A stretch of 6,980 nt of DNA from an uncultured Vogesella sp. (GTDB lineage Bacteria > Pseudomonadota > Gammaproteobacteria > Burkholderiales > Chromobacteriaceae). The position numbers and the translations under genes were made by a program. The notes beneath the pieces are model-generated. The model saw only the letters and a program-made list of their open reading frames with translations. It searched no databases and was not told the origin of the DNA. Where the stretch lies: NCBI GenBank assembly GCA_946479405.1, contig CAMLGD010000174.1:1-6980 (forward strand). The letters run 5' to 3'. Of this stretch, positions 1 to 6,562 are shown piece after piece (the first letter of the stretch is position 1; each line of letters begins with the position of its first letter).

Positions 1-247
1 CCTGGTCACCCAGCCAGTCCGACCCCTTCACGGTGTCGTACATATGCCATTCCCAGCGGTCTTCCTGCACGTTGCCCAGCGAGGCGGAGATGCCGCCTTG
101 TGCTGCAACAGTGTGGGAACGAGTCGGGAATACTTTGGAGAGCACGGCGGTTTTCAGGCCGGACTCGGACAGTTGCAGAGCAGCACGCAGACCTGCGCCA
201 CCGCCGCCAACAATCACTGCGTCAAAACGACGAACGGGTACAGTCAT
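1..247 (-). CDS. sdhA: Succinate dehydrogenase flavoprotein subunit SdhA, N-terminal part (runs off the left edge)
   Basis: SdhA is the catalytic subunit of respiratory complex II and oxidises succinate to fumarate with a covalently bound FAD on the cytoplasmic face of the inner membrane. Only the first 82 codons are present. Translating the minus strand from the ATG at 247 gives [20 protein letters not shown], with the Rossmann FAD-binding pattern GxGxxG at residues 14-19. Next comes [12 protein letters not shown] at residues 41-52, whose His45 matches the histidine that carries the 8-alpha-linked FAD in E. coli SdhA. The conserved [17 protein letters not shown] follows near the edge. The start is fixed by homology and by the TAATG junction: the sdhD stop and the sdhA start share one base, suggesting translational coupling. 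A GGGGG stretch a few bases upstream, inside sdhD, may act as ribosome binding site. The rest of sdhA, and presumably sdhB, would lie to the left, outside the window. Confidence 0.96.
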   Translation of the reverse strand, partial: MTVPVRRFDAVIVGGGGAGLRAALQLSESGLKTAVLSKVFPTRSHTVAAQGGISASLGNVQEDRWEWHMYDTVKGSDWLGDQ

Positions 248-591
248 TACAGCCCCCAGACAACCTTGAGTGAATAGATGAAACAGGACACCAGCCAAAC
301 CGCGGTCAGAGAGTGCAGCGTCAGGCGCACGCCAACCGGTTTGATGTAGTCCATCCACAGGTCACGGATGCCAACCCAGGCATGCATGAACAAAGCCAGC
401 AGCGTGGTCTGGGTCAGTACTTTTACCCAGGTCAGGCTGAACAGGGTTTTCCAGCCCTCATAGCCGGCTGGCATGGCCAGCAGGAACAGCACCAGCATTA
501 CGGTGTAGGCCAGCATGATGACGGCAGTAATACGTTGAACGATCCAGTCCTTCAGGCCGTAATGGGCGCCAACGACGTTGCGGTTTACCAT
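247..591 (-). CDS. sdhD: Succinate dehydrogenase membrane anchor subunit SdhD
   Basis: This 114-residue protein is one of the two membrane subunits that hold the SdhAB catalytic domain to the inner membrane, bind heme b and form the ubiquinone site. Three hydrophobic segments are visible, roughly residues 17-40, 56-75 and 90-112. The segment [19 protein letters not shown] matches E. coli SdhD: His70 aligns with heme ligand His71, and Asp81-Tyr82 align with Asp82-Tyr83 at the quinone site. The C-terminal VVWGL also matches the E. coli ending VVWGV. Its length is the same as or within one residue of the E. coli protein. The ATG at 591 overlaps the last 7 bases of sdhC, and the TAA at 247-249 overlaps the sdhA start by one base. 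The three genes are therefore tightly packed in one operon. Confidence 0.95.
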   Translation of the reverse strand: MVNRNVVGAHYGLKDWIVQRITAVIMLAYTVMLVLFLLAMPAGYEGWKTLFSLTWVKVLTQTTLLALFMHAWVGIRDLWMDYIKPVGVRLTLHSLTAVWLVSCFIYSLKVVWGL

Positions 592-959
592 AGGATCGCC
601 CCCAGGATCACGGTCAGGGACAGGCTGACGGCCAAGACGATCTTGGCGGTAGCGCGAGCGGTTTGCAGCTCGAGGCCCTTGTGAATATCAAGAAACAGGA
701 AACGGACGCCGGCACAAGCGTGGTGCAGGAATGCCCACAGGAAACCGATCAGGATCAGCTTCATCAACGGATGGGCAATGACTGCATGGTAGCTATCGAA
801 GGTTTCGGCGGCGCTGAGAGAACCGGAGAGGAGGTAAATCAATAACGGCAGGGCGAAGAAGAGTGCCACGCCGCTGATCCGGTGCAGGATCGAGACGATG
901 CCCGGAACAGGCAGTCTGATCTTCCCCAGATCGAGGTGCTTTGGTCGTTGCTTCTGCAT
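585..959 (-). CDS. sdhC: Succinate dehydrogenase cytochrome b556 subunit SdhC
   Basis: SdhC is the other heme b and quinone-binding membrane subunit of complex II. The 124-residue protein begins MQKQRPKHLDLGKIRLPVPG, closely resembling E. coli SdhC (KKQRPVNLDLQTIRFPI). SILHRISG contains Ser23 and Arg27, aligned with quinone-site Ser27 and Arg31 of E. coli. LHHACAGVRFLFLD contains His80, aligned with heme ligand His84. Three hydrophobic helices lie near residues 28-48, 64-88 and 103-123. I chose the ATG at 959 because it gives the family length and N-terminus and has an AAGGA ribosome binding site a few bases upstream. The frame is open further up to 1055, but the extra residues look non-coding. 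It is the first gene of the sdh operon and ends inside the start of sdhD. Confidence 0.94.
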   Translation of the reverse strand: MQKQRPKHLDLGKIRLPVPGIVSILHRISGVALFFALPLLIYLLSGSLSAAETFDSYHAVIAHPLMKLILIGFLWAFLHHACAGVRFLFLDIHKGLELQTARATAKIVLAVSLSLTVILGAILW

Positions 960-1064
960 AGAGCTTCCTTGGATGTGCATGTACCAAGTGGTTATATCGG
1001 GCTCCGCTGTACAGCTGCGAAGTCCTCTGAACAGGGGCCTTGTGGCTGCCCCCACCCGATTAAA

Positions 1065-1099
1065 AACATGTCGAACCGATGCTGCAGGTGCAACATGTC
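1065..1099. repeat. Two direct copies of an 8-bp sequence in the sdh leader
   Basis: AACATGTC occurs at 1065-1072 and again at 1092-1099, with starts 27 bases apart. In the sdh reading direction this is GACATGTT twice. The upstream copy sits where transcription would begin from the candidate sdh promoter. The copies are exact, but the repeat is short and could be chance. A regulatory role is only an inference. Confidence 0.35.
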
Positions 1100-1104
1100 C
1101 GTAA

Positions 1105-1113
1105 ATTCTAGCA
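1105..1113 (-). promoter_or_regulatory. Candidate extended -10 promoter for the sdh operon
   Basis: On the minus strand the sequence reads TGCTAGAAT, which is a TGn extension followed by a -10-like TAGAAT (1110 to 1105). I see no convincing -35 box, as is often the case for extended -10 promoters. Transcription would start near 1098, giving a leader of about 140 bases before sdhC at 959. That leader contains a 10-bp palindrome GCTGTACAGC (1006-1015) and a possible hairpin pairing 1034-1038 with 1048-1052. A second -10-like TATAAC lies closer to the gene (996 to 991), also without a good -35. The promoter is an inference from motif shape only. Confidence 0.35.
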
Positions 1114-1184
1114 AATTAGCGCCGCCATGCCGACGGCTGACATAAAACGGTCGCCTGCTTACACCTTTGCGACAGACAAAACCG

Positions 1185-1913
1185 CTAGTCCTGCTGTTGT
1201 CTGGTCAGCCCGAGTGCGCCGGTCAGGCACCAGCGTTCGCGCCATTCCACTGCCTGCCCCTGCATGTCTTCAGCTACCCGCAGATAGAACAGTGCGGCAT
1301 CGCCTTCACGCGCCTGCAGCAGCTGGGCTTCTTCCCGCGCCAGCGCTACTGCACGCCACTGCTCCGCAGCCACCCGCAGCCGCACACCGAAGTGCTGCTG
1401 TAGTACTGCCCACACGCCGGCACTCTGTCGCAGCCAGCGGGCGTCCAACGTATCGAAGCGCTCTAGCGGCAGCGTCACTTCGTCGAGTGCTACAGCCTGG
1501 CCTCGCAGCCGCCACAGCATCCTGATGCGGTGCACGCTGCCACCCCGGCGCAGGCCCAGCACTGCGGCCAACTCTTCACTGGCATGTGCCCGGCTGATGC
1601 CCAGGAATTCACGCGCCAGCCGATCCGGTTTTTCGTTCAGCAGGCCGGGGGAAACCATGCTCATCCCGGCCCAGTCATCCAGTGCTTCGGCGACAAAAGT
1701 GCCGCGACCCTGTTGGCGAAACAGCACGCCATCGTTTACTAGGTCAGTCAGCGCCTTGCGTACGGTGCCTTGGCTGACGGCAAACTGTTCTGCCAGCTCC
1801 CATTCGCTGGGCAACAGCTCGTTGCTGGCCCATTCGCTGTTCGCAATTCGCTGCAGAATCTGCAGTTTGATCTGCTCGTACAGCGGTAGGCGAAGGAGGG
1901 ATTTGGCATTCAT
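1185..1913 (-). CDS. GntR-family transcriptional regulator, HutC/UTRA subfamily
   Basis: This 242-residue protein has the two-domain build of HutC-type GntR regulators. Residues about 10-75 form the winged helix-turn-helix, including LPSEWELAEQFAVSQGTVRKAL (34-55) and the wing segment QQGRGTFV (67-74). Residues about 85-236 match a UTRA effector domain, with the typical DEVTLPLERF strand at 144-153 and a C-terminal VEWRERWCL. Members of this family bind small metabolites and usually repress neighbouring genes; the effector here is unknown. The gene lies between the divergent mdh and the co-directional sdhC, so a role in TCA-cycle control is likely by context. The ATG at 1913 is the only plausible start, because an in-frame stop lies 12 bases upstream at 1923-1925. 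Its Shine-Dalgarno match is poor. The palindrome at 1954-1967 is about 40 bases upstream and may allow autoregulation. No terminator is obvious after its TAG, so it may read through into sdh. Confidence 0.9.
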   Translation of the reverse strand: MNAKSLLRLPLYEQIKLQILQRIANSEWASNELLPSEWELAEQFAVSQGTVRKALTDLVNDGVLFRQQGRGTFVAEALDDWAGMSMVSPGLLNEKPDRLAREFLGISRAHASEELAAVLGLRRGGSVHRIRMLWRLRGQAVALDEVTLPLERFDTLDARWLRQSAGVWAVLQQHFGVRLRVAAEQWRAVALAREEAQLLQAREGDAALFYLRVAEDMQGQAVEWRERWCLTGALGLTRQQQD

Positions 1914-1953
1914 TGCTGCTTTTTAACATCAAACAAATCAAGCGTAAAGGTTG

Positions 1954-1967
1954 GTCTTATATAAGAC
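1954..1967. promoter_or_regulatory. Perfect 14-bp palindrome, probable operator of the GntR regulator
   Basis: GTCTTATATAAGAC is a perfect inverted repeat in the region between gntR and mdh. The AAGACA at its right half (1963-1968) is repeated directly at 1970-1975, which gives an extra possible half-site. GntR-family dimers commonly bind short palindromes of GT...AC form, and this one starts with GT and ends with AC. It contains TATA-like hexamers on both strands, so a bound protein could block promoters in either direction. No full second copy is seen upstream of sdhC; only a TTATAT core occurs there (992-997). The palindrome is seen directly; the assignment to this regulator is inferred from position. 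Confidence 0.6.
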
Positions 1968-2033
1968 ACAAGACAAATGTTGCGGACCGGCGGCGATAAG
2001 GGGTAAGGTGGTGGTCACAAACCGGGTGTTGCG

Positions 2034-2042
2034 TGCTACACT
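2034..2042 (+). promoter_or_regulatory. Candidate extended -10 promoter of mdh
   Basis: TGCTACACT combines a TGn extension with a -10-like TACACT at 2037-2042. There is no clear -35 box at the usual spacing. Transcription would begin near 2049 and give a leader of about 73 bases before the mdh ATG. The leader can form short alternative stems (ACATG 2062-2066 with CATGT 2079-2083, or TGCGC 2065-2069 with GCGCA 2086-2090). This is a motif-based inference. Confidence 0.35.
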
Positions 2043-2121
2043 CGGCCTGTATTGCATAGCAACATGCGCAAGTAGAAGCATGTGCGCGCAACCATCGCCA
2101 CGTCCAAAGGAGAGTACCTAG

Positions 2122-3108
2122 ATGAAAGCCCCCGTACGCGTTGCCGTTACTGGCGCAGCCGGTCAGATTGGTTACGCCCTGCTGTTCCGTATCGCCTCCG
2201 GTGAAATGCTGGGCAAGGATCAGCCGGTGATTCTGCAACTGCTGGAAATCCCCGACGAGAGGGCTCAGAACGCGCTCAAGGGCGTGATCATGGAGCTGGA
2301 AGACTGTGCATTCCCGCTGCTGGCCGGCATCGAGGCCCATAGCGACCCGATGACTGCCTTCAAGGACACCGATTACGCGCTGCTGGTGGGTTCCCGTCCG
2401 CGCGGCCCGGGCATGGAGCGTGCCGAGCTGCTGTCCATCAACGGTGCCATCTTCATTGGCCAGGGCAAGGCCCTGAACGCCGTGGCTTCCCGCGACGTGA
2501 AGGTACTGGTTGTCGGTAACCCGGCCAACACCAACGCCTACATCGCCATGAAGTCTGCGCCGGACCTGAATCCGAACAACTTTACCGCCATGCTGCGCCT
2601 GGACCACAACCGTGCCGCCAGCCAGATCGCTGCCAAGACCGGCAAGGCCGTGGCCGATATCGAGAAGCTGACGGTATGGGGCAACCACTCGCCGAGCATG
2701 TACGCTGACTACCGCTTTGCCACCATCAACGGTGAGTCGGTCAAGTCCATGATCAACGACGAAGCCTGGAACCGCGACGTGTTCCTGCCGACCGTTGGCA
2801 AGCGTGGTGCCGCCATCATCGCTGCCCGTGGCTTGTCGTCTGCAGCTTCCGCTGCCAACGCTGCCATCGACCACATGCGCGACTGGGCGCTGGGTACCAA
2901 CGGCAAGTGGGTGACCATGGGCATTCCGTCCGATGGTTCCTACGGCATTCCGAAGGATGTGATGTTCGGCTTCCCGGTAACTTGCGAAAACGGCAAGTAC
3001 ACCATCGTGCAAGGCCTGGAGGTCGACGAATTCAGCCGTGAACGCATCAACTTCACCCTGGCTGAGCTGGAAGAAGAACGCGCAGGCGTTGCCCACCTGC
3101 TGGGTTGA
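2122..3108 (+). CDS. mdh: Malate dehydrogenase (NAD-dependent)
   Basis: Mdh interconverts malate and oxaloacetate with NAD in the cytoplasm as the last step of the TCA cycle. The 328-residue protein belongs to the LDH/MDH superfamily, cytosolic-MDH-like type, which is about 325-330 residues long. The dinucleotide-binding loop TGAAGQIGY is at residues 10-18. The active-site loop [10 protein letters not shown] (91-100) carries Arg94 and Arg100. LDHNR (160-164) carries the catalytic Asp161 and substrate-binding Arg164, and WGNHSP (186-191) carries the catalytic His189. [11 protein letters not shown] (130-140) is the usual cofactor and substrate strand. The ATG at 2122 has a strong AAAGGAGA ribosome binding site at 2106-2113. 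It is divergent from the GntR regulator and close to sdhCDA, so the two TCA-cycle loci share a regulator gene between them. A terminator follows 18 bases after the stop, so mdh is probably transcribed alone. Confidence 0.97.
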   Translation: MKAPVRVAVTGAAGQIGYALLFRIASGEMLGKDQPVILQLLEIPDERAQNALKGVIMELEDCAFPLLAGIEAHSDPMTAFKDTDYALLVGSRPRGPGMERAELLSINGAIFIGQGKALNAVASRDVKVLVVGNPANTNAYIAMKSAPDLNPNNFTAMLRLDHNRAASQIAAKTGKAVADIEKLTVWGNHSPSMYADYRFATINGESVKSMINDEAWNRDVFLPTVGKRGAAIIAARGLSSAASAANAAIDHMRDWALGTNGKWVTMGIPSDGSYGIPKDVMFGFPVTCENGKYTIVQGLEVDEFSRERINFTLAELEEERAGVAHLLG

Positions 3109-3126
3109 TGTCTGAGTGTTGCAGGC

Positions 3127-3153
3127 AAAAGCGCACCGAGAGGTGCGCTTTTT
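3127..3153 (+). terminator. Rho-independent terminator after mdh
   Basis: GCGCACC (3131-3137) pairs perfectly with GGTGCGC (3142-3148) around a GAGA loop. The stem is flanked by AAAA on the left and a run of five T on the right, which can extend the stem to 11 pairs. It begins 18 bases after the mdh stop and ends 60 bases before the prfB start. This implies that prfB has its own promoter in 3154-3200, although I could not place one with confidence. Confidence 0.9.
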
Positions 3154-3213
3154 GTCTTTACTGAATTAGCGTAATTTGCATCGAAATGTTCTTTATTGTG
3201 GAGGTTTTCCAAC

Positions 3214-4321
3214 ATGATTGAAGCTGAAGTTCTCAATCAGATTCAGGCTCAGATCGACGATCTGAGCACGCGCAATACCGATATCCGGGGGTATCTTTGA
3301 CTTCGACGGCAAAAAAGACCGTCTGGAAGAAGTTTCCCGCCTGACCGAAGACCCGGATGTCTGGAACGACCCGAAAAAAGCCCAGGAACTGGGCCGTGAA
3401 CGCAAGCAACTGGAAGACGTAGTCCTGGTGATCGAAGGCATCGCCGCCACGCTGACCGATTGCGGCGAACTGTTCGACATGGGCAAGGCCGAGGATGACG
3501 ACGATACCATTTTCGCGGTGAAAGCCGACCTGGACGAGCTTGAGGCCAAGCTGGCCAAGCTGGAATTCCGCCGCATGTTCCACGATCCTATGGACCCGAA
3601 CAACTGCTTCGTGGACATCCAGGCCGGGGCCGGTGGCACCGAGGCGCAGGACTGGGCGGGCATGCTGCTGCGTATGTACGTGCGTTACGCCGAGCGCAAG
3701 GGCTTCAAGGTCGATGTGCTGGAAGAATCCGAAGGCGACGTGGCCGGCATCACCAGCGCCACCATCAAGATCGAAGGCGAGTACGCCTACGGCCTGCTGC
3801 GTACCGAAGTGGGCGTACACCGCCTGGTACGCGTGTCGCCGTTCGACTCCAACGCGCGCCGCCACACCTCGTTCTGCTCCGTGTTCGTGTATCCGGAAGT
3901 GGACGACAGCTTCGAGATCACCATCAACCCGGCCGATGTGCGTACCGATACCTATCGCGCCTCCGGTGCCGGTGGTCAACACATTAACAAGACCGACTCC
4001 GCCGTGCGTCTGACCCACGCGCCGACCGGTATTGTGGTGCAGTGCCAGAACGACCGTTCGCAGCACCGCAACCGCGACGAAGCCTGGCAGATGCTGCGTG
4101 CCAAGCTGTACGAGCGCGAGCTGAAACTGCGCAACGAGGCCAAGCAATCGCTGGAAGACAGCAAAACTGACGTGGGTTGGGGGCACCAGATCCGCTCCTA
4201 CGTGTTCGACCAGTCGCGCATCAAGGATCTGCGCACCAGCTACGAGGTAGGCAACATCAAGGCCGTGATGGACGGTGACCTCGATGGCTTCATCGAAGCC
4301 AGCCTGAAGCAGGGCGTGTAA
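3214..4321 (+). CDS. prfB: Peptide chain release factor 2 (RF2), expressed by +1 programmed frameshift
   Basis: RF2 recognises UGA and UAA stop codons in the ribosomal A site and triggers hydrolysis of peptidyl-tRNA. The gene is read in two frames. Codons 1-28 start at the ATG at 3214 (TGGAGG site at 3199-3204) and reach an in-frame TGA at 3298-3300. After a +1 slip at CTT, reading resumes with GAC at 3299 and continues to the TAA at 4319-4321, giving 368 residues against 365 in E. coli. The N-terminal coiled domain ([12 protein letters not shown] and following) precedes the anticodon-like tripeptide SPF at 208-210, which reads the stop codon. The catalytic GGQ loop is at 253-255 within [17 protein letters not shown]. 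The residue matching E. coli position 246 is Ala249, the common residue; E. coli K-12 has threonine there. Annotating only the downstream frame (for example from a GTG at 3428) would lose 71 residues. lysS follows on the same strand, as in E. coli. Confidence 0.97.
3286..3301 (+). promoter_or_regulatory. RF2 programmed +1 frameshift site
   Basis: The sequence is CGG GGG TAT CTT TGA C. It holds the known parts of the RF2 recoding signal: an internal Shine-Dalgarno-like G run (3287-3291) just upstream, a slippery CTT codon (3295-3297), and a poorly terminating TGA followed by C. When RF2 is scarce, UGA is decoded slowly, the CUU tRNA slips by one base to UUU, and full-length RF2 is made. The result is autoregulation. 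The E. coli site begins AGGGGG; here the first base is C, leaving a five-G core. The frame change is directly visible, because RF2 homology continues without a break only after the slip. Confidence 0.97.
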
Positions 4322-4332
4322 CGCATTCCCAG

Positions 4333-4362
4333 GGTTGGCCGCAGTGTTGCGGCCAACCTTTT
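4333..4362 (+). terminator. Hairpin terminator or attenuator between prfB and lysS
   Basis: GGTTGGCCGC (4333-4342) pairs perfectly over 10 bases with GCGGCCAACC (4349-4358) around the loop AGTGTT, followed by TTTT. The stem is strong but the T run is short (TTTTACATTT), so termination may be partial. It starts 11 bases after the prfB stop and ends 19 bases before the lysS ATG. That leaves no space for a lysS promoter downstream of it. Confidence 0.8.
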
Positions 4363-4381
4363 ACATTTGACGGAGATTTCC

Positions 4382-5896
4382 ATGTCGGAACAAGAATCCA
4401 GCCTAGTGCAGCATGATGAAAACCACATCATGGCCGAGCGTCGCGAGAAGCTGAAAGCGCTGCGCGAAGCCGGTATTGCCTTCCCCAACGACTTCAAGCG
4501 TGAGCACCTGGCCGGTGAGCTGCACAGCAGCCACAACGACAAGAGCAAGGACGAGCTGGAGCCGCTGAACGTGCATGTGTCGGTTGCCGGCCGCATGATG
4601 CTCAAGCGCGTAATGGGCAAGGCCAGCTTTGCCACCATCCAGGACATGTCCGGCCAGATCCAGCTGTACATCAATGACCAGGGTGTTGGCCCGGAGGTGC
4701 ACGCCGCGTTCAAGCACTGGGACATGGGTGACATCGTTGCCGCCAAGGGTGTGCTGTTCAAGACCAACAAGGGCGAGCTGTCGGTGAACGTTACCGAGCT
4801 GCGCCTGTTGACCAAGAGCCTGCGTCCGCTGCCGGACAAGTTCCACGGCATGACCGACCAGGAACAGAAATACCGCCAGCGCTACGTCGACCTGATCATG
4901 AGCGAAGACAGCCGCAATACCTTCATCAAGCGCTCCAAGATCGTGCAGGCGCTGCGTGAAGTGATGGTGGGCGAGGGTTACCTGGAAGTGGAAACCCCGA
5001 TGATGCACCCGATTCCGGGGGGCGCCACCGCCAAGCCGTTCGTGACCCACCACAACGCACTGGACATGCCGCTGTACCTGCGCGTGGCACCGGAGCTGTA
5101 CCTGAAGCGCCTGGTGGTCGGCGGTCTGGAGCGCGTGTTCGAGATCAACCGCAACTTCCGTAACGAGGGGATGAGCACCCGCCACAACCCCGAGTTCACC
5201 ATGATCGAATTCTACGAGGCCTACAGCGACTACCAGCGCATGATGGACCTCACCGAGCAGATCATCCGCAGCTGTGCCATTGCCGCCACCGGCCACACCG
5301 TGGTGACTTACAACGGCAAGGAAGTAGACCTGGGCAAGCGCTTCGACCGCTTCACTATCGTTGGCGCCATCAAGCACTACAACCCGCAATATACCGACGT
5401 GCAACTGGGCGATGCCGAGTGGGTGGCCGCCGAGATCAAGCGCCTGGGTGGCAAGCTGCCGCCGGCACCGGGGCTGGGCAGCCTGCAGCTGGCGCTGTTT
5501 GAAGAGTGCGCCGAAAGCCTGCTGTGGAATCCGACCTTCATCATCGACTACCCGGTGGAAGTGTCGCCGCTGGCCCGCGGTTCCGATACCCAGCCGGGCA
5601 TCACCGAGCGCTTCGAACTGTTCATCGTTGGCCGCGAGCACGCTAACGGCTACTCCGAGTTGAACGATGCGGAAGACCAGGCCGCGCGTTTCATGTCGCA
5701 GGTGGAGCAGAAGGATGCCGGTGATGATGAGGCGATGCACTACGACGCCGACTACATCCGCGCCATGGAATACGGCCTGCCGCCGACCGGTGGTTGTGGC
5801 ATCGGCATCGACCGTCTGGTGATGCTGCTGACCGATGCACCGTCCATTCGCGACGTGATCCTGTTCCCGCAGATGCGTCACGAGCATCAGGACTAA
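4382..5896 (+). CDS. lysS: Lysine--tRNA ligase, class II
   Basis: LysS charges tRNA-Lys with lysine using ATP, in the cytoplasm, and normally works as a homodimer. The 504-residue protein matches E. coli LysS (505 residues) throughout. Residues about 65-145 are the OB-fold anticodon-binding domain ([23 protein letters not shown]). The class II catalytic core follows: motif 1 around residues 197-213 ([17 protein letters not shown]), motif 2 around 255-278 (INRNFRNEG to TMIEFY, including Arg260 and Glu262), and motif 3 around 471-490 ([20 protein letters not shown]). I prefer the ATG at 4382 (MSEQES) because the E. coli protein also starts MSEQ and a GGAGA site lies at 4372-4376. An upstream in-frame TTG at 4367 would add five residues and is unlikely. 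The gene follows prfB in the same direction, with a hairpin between them, and ends before a shared convergent terminator. Confidence 0.97.
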   Translation: MSEQESSLVQHDENHIMAERREKLKALREAGIAFPNDFKREHLAGELHSSHNDKSKDELEPLNVHVSVAGRMMLKRVMGKASFATIQDMSGQIQLYINDQGVGPEVHAAFKHWDMGDIVAAKGVLFKTNKGELSVNVTELRLLTKSLRPLPDKFHGMTDQEQKYRQRYVDLIMSEDSRNTFIKRSKIVQALREVMVGEGYLEVETPMMHPIPGGATAKPFVTHHNALDMPLYLRVAPELYLKRLVVGGLERVFEINRNFRNEGMSTRHNPEFTMIEFYEAYSDYQRMMDLTEQIIRSCAIAATGHTVVTYNGKEVDLGKRFDRFTIVGAIKHYNPQYTDVQLGDAEWVAAEIKRLGGKLPPAPGLGSLQLALFEECAESLLWNPTFIIDYPVEVSPLARGSDTQPGITERFELFIVGREHANGYSELNDAEDQAARFMSQVEQKDAGDDEAMHYDADYIRAMEYGLPPTGGCGIGIDRLVMLLTDAPSIRDVILFPQMRHEHQD

Positions 5897-5953
5897 GCGT
5901 TGCTGCAGTTACAGGATTGCTGCCAATTTCCAGCGCATGGCTGAAAAGGTAGC

Positions 5954-5993
5954 CAACAAAAAGCCCGGCCATATATGGCCGGGCTTTTTGTTG
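5954..5993. terminator. 40-bp perfect palindrome, bidirectional terminator
   Basis: The 20 bases from 5954 (CAACAAAAAGCCCGGCCATA) are the exact reverse complement of the 20 bases ending at 5993. The transcript would form a GC-rich stem (GCCCGGCC with GGCCGGGC) with an A run on one side and a run of five T on the other, in either direction. It lies 57 bases after the lysS stop and 32 bases after the stop of the convergent DUF2939 gene. One element can therefore end both transcripts. Confidence 0.95.
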
Positions 5994-6025
5994 ATTGCAG
6001 CGCAGTGGGTGAGGGGCTGATTCGC

Positions 6026-6562
6026 TTATTGCGGCAGGCGAATCTCGGTCAGCTGCCATGACAAAAGATTGTGCCGCTGCAGAACCAGATTGATTGCCTG
6101 CTCCGGTTTGCCGCGCTGGTAAACCTTGACCGTAAACTGGCTGAGCCCGTCGTAGCCCATCTTAGTCTCGACCTTGTCCGACGCCGTGTCCGGTTCTGTC
6201 TGTGCGCTGGATTCCGTGGGTTCCGCTTTGCTGGCGGCGAGCGGTTTTTCTCCCTGCATCATCATGGCGAGGCCTTGTGGCGAGACCATCGCATCGACCA
6301 TGGCATTGACCAGCGCGCTGGTAAAAACGGCGCCCACTGCGGCCAACGGGTTCCCCTGCAATTTCTGCAGCATCTGGCCATTCAACTCGGCCTTCAGGTT
6401 TTCTTTGACCGCGGGAAAGTCCACGTAAGTGGCGAGCTTGCTTGCATTGTGTGCTTGCGCCGCCTCTTGCATATTGTGGACCGCCTGATATGGCGTGTAG
6501 TAGAACCAGCCGGCCATGGCGACCGCGGCAAGGGTCAGGCCGCTTTTCAACTTGTTATCCAT
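6026..6562 (-). CDS. DUF2939 domain protein with N-terminal membrane anchor, function unknown
   Basis: This 178-residue protein has one hydrophobic segment at residues about 8-22 after a short lysine-containing start, so it is probably anchored in the inner membrane with the rest in the periplasm. The following part, YYTPYQAVHNMQEAAQAHNA and SKLATYVDFPAVKENLK (21-57), resembles the DUF2939 pattern of a YxxPY segment and a 'YVDFPxxxxxLK' motif. Residues 105-133 form a linker rich in Ala, Ser, Thr, Glu and Pro. The C-terminal part (about 136-178) ends LQRHNLLSWQLTEIRLP, typical of the family's end. I do not know a biochemical role for this family, and no catalytic motif is visible. The ATG at 6562 has an AGGAAG ribosome binding site just upstream. 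The gene converges on lysS and shares its terminator. The family call is from memory of the motif, so it is moderately sure. Confidence 0.85.
   Translation of the reverse strand: MDNKLKSGLTLAAVAMAGWFYYTPYQAVHNMQEAAQAHNASKLATYVDFPAVKENLKAELNGQMLQKLQGNPLAAVGAVFTSALVNAMVDAMVSPQGLAMMMQGEKPLAASKAEPTESSAQTEPDTASDKVETKMGYDGLSQFTVKVYQRGKPEQAINLVLQRHNLLSWQLTEIRLPQ

Noticed and set aside
585..1055. Longer sdhC of 156 residues starting at 1055
   Set aside because: The extra N-terminal residues do not resemble SdhC, and the ATG at 959 has an AAGGA site and gives the normal family length.
1957..3096. 379-codon open frame on the minus strand opposite mdh
   Set aside because: It is a shadow of mdh. It has no ribosome binding site or known domain, and it also covers the gntR-mdh control region.
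3298..3300. In-frame TGA early in prfB as a sign of a pseudogene
   Set aside because: It is the stop codon of the conserved RF2 recoding signal (CTT TGA C with an upstream G run), and the rest of the gene is intact.
3233..4186. 317-codon open frame on the minus strand opposite prfB
   Set aside because: It is antisense to conserved RF2 sequence and has the same low-information composition as the other shadows.
3428..4321. prfB as a shorter gene starting at a GTG at 3428
   Set aside because: RF2 homology continues upstream in the same frame to 3299 and through the frameshift to the ATG at 3214, which has a good ribosome binding site.
4403..5887. 494-codon open frame on the minus strand opposite lysS
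   Set aside because: It lies wholly antisense to a clear LysS gene. Its product is rich in His, Val, Gln and Leu and matches no family. Long antisense frames are common in GC-rich genes with biased third positions.
4367..5896. lysS starting at the TTG at 4367
   Set aside because: It would put the GGAGA ribosome binding site inside the gene. The ATG at 4382 matches the E. coli N-terminus.
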